Positions 55,328 to 55,604 of a DNA stretch of 55,604 nucleotides are shown here, piece after piece. Numbering within the stretch: position 1 is the first letter of the stretch; the number at the start of each line of letters is the position of its first letter. Origin of the DNA: an uncultured beta proteobacterium (GTDB lineage Bacteria; Pseudomonadota; Gammaproteobacteria; Burkholderiales; Burkholderiaceae_C). The position numbers were made by a program, and so were the translations under genes. Location: the NCBI GenBank assembly GCA_903905735.1, contig CAIVHU010000259.1:1-55604 (forward strand), read 5' to 3'. The notes beneath the pieces are model-generated. The model made no database searches and was not told where the DNA came from. It worked only from the letters and a program-made list of their open reading frames with translations.

Positions 55328-55604
55328 TCACGGCGCGCCAGCATCTCGTAGCCAGCGGGCTTCAAATTCTTCGGCCGTCACGGGATAACCGAACAGGTAG
55401 CCCTGACCTGTCTCGACACCCAGCGAGGCCAGTCGCTCGCGCTGCAAGGGTGTCTCGATGCCTTCAGCCACCAGGCTATGGCCCAAGTCGTGGGCCATGT
55501 CCACGATGGTGCGCACCAGCACGGCATCGTTGTCGTCGGTGAGCATGCTGGCCACAAAACTCTGGTCAATCTTGATCACCGACACCGGCAACAGGCGCAA
55601 GTAA
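55328..55604 (-). CDS. EAL-domain protein, C-terminal part (partial)
   Basis: The minus-strand frame enters from the right edge with no start in the window. It contains EAL-domain C-terminal motifs: VIKIDQSFV, VAEGIET and GQGYLFGYPV, from the c-di-GMP phosphodiesterase fold. The glutamate and lysine/aspartate positions look intact, so it is probably active, but the EAL motif itself lies outside the window. Its stop abuts the cytochrome c' stop. Confidence 0.85.
   Translation of the reverse strand, partial: YLRLLPVSVIKIDQSFVASMLTDDNDAVLVRTIVDMAHDLGHSLVAEGIETPLQRERLASLGVETGQGYLFGYPVTAEEFEARWLRDAGAP

Overview
The window reads as chromosomal DNA of a betaproteobacterium of the order Burkholderiales, most likely family Comamonadaceae (Rhodoferax/Polaromonas/Acidovorax-like). 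This rests on the gene-order blocks (azlCD-fmt-def | lysM-dprA-smg; yhdP-nit-mltA divergent from glnE; yajC-secD-secF), a GC-rich codon bias, a fused indolepyruvate ferredoxin oxidoreductase, and an interspersed palindromic repeat that I associate with this family from memory. No rRNA, tRNA, CRISPR array, insertion sequence or prophage is visible.

Layout. (1) Positions 1-32 hold the first ten codons of a minus-strand gene behind a perfect 29-nt palindrome, followed by a lone receiver protein (186-587, plus). (2) Positions 588-18939, minus strand: one long chemotaxis locus. Read 5' to 3' it is an Hpt protein, a CheY-like receiver, a receptor with a C-terminal Cache domain, a CheZ-like phosphatase candidate, CheY, a STAS protein, CheA, CheW, an Aer-type PAS protein overlapping a receptor with a zinc-binding CZB tail, CheV, a soluble multi-PAS receptor, a transmembrane receptor, CheR, CheD and CheB. 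(3) 19060-21634, minus: azlD, azlC, fmt, def. (4) 21765-24776, plus: LysM protein, dprA, smg. (5) 24781-31753, minus: a DUF1631 protein, secF, secD, yajC, then a YqjK/YqjE/YqjD-like inner-membrane trio. (6) 31924-35487, minus: indolepyruvate ferredoxin oxidoreductase. (7) 35909-44815, plus: a polyol operon with an ABC transporter (binding protein, two permeases, ATPase), an SDR dehydrogenase, a mannitol/arabinitol-type dehydrogenase, an AraC regulator and xylulokinase. (8) 44951-52045, minus: yhdP, nit, mltA and a second cheV. (9) 52078-55327, plus: glnE and a lipoprotein-type cytochrome c'. (10) 55328-55604, minus: C-terminal part of an EAL-domain protein running off the window.

How the genes work together. 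The che locus encodes a full adaptation pathway (CheR, CheB, CheD) plus receptors, two of which end in the same aromatic pentapeptide that could tether CheR. Signal termination probably depends on the CheZ-like protein, which keeps a D-x-x-x-Q pair next to cheY. Hpt, stand-alone receiver and STAS proteins suggest an additional phosphotransfer or partner-switching branch. CheA carries, between its N-terminal region and its dimerisation domain, two exactly 24-residue repeats resembling the MshEN nucleotide-binding motif. The polyol operon would import a sugar alcohol, oxidise it to a ketose such as D-xylulose, and phosphorylate it.

Most unusual signals: the duplicated MshEN-like motif in CheA, the CheZ-like protein, the CetAB-like split redox receptor, and a family of palindromic repeats found both between genes and inside reading frames (cheB, fmt, dprA twice, nit). 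In nit the repeat-like segment covers the catalytic lysine without changing protein length.
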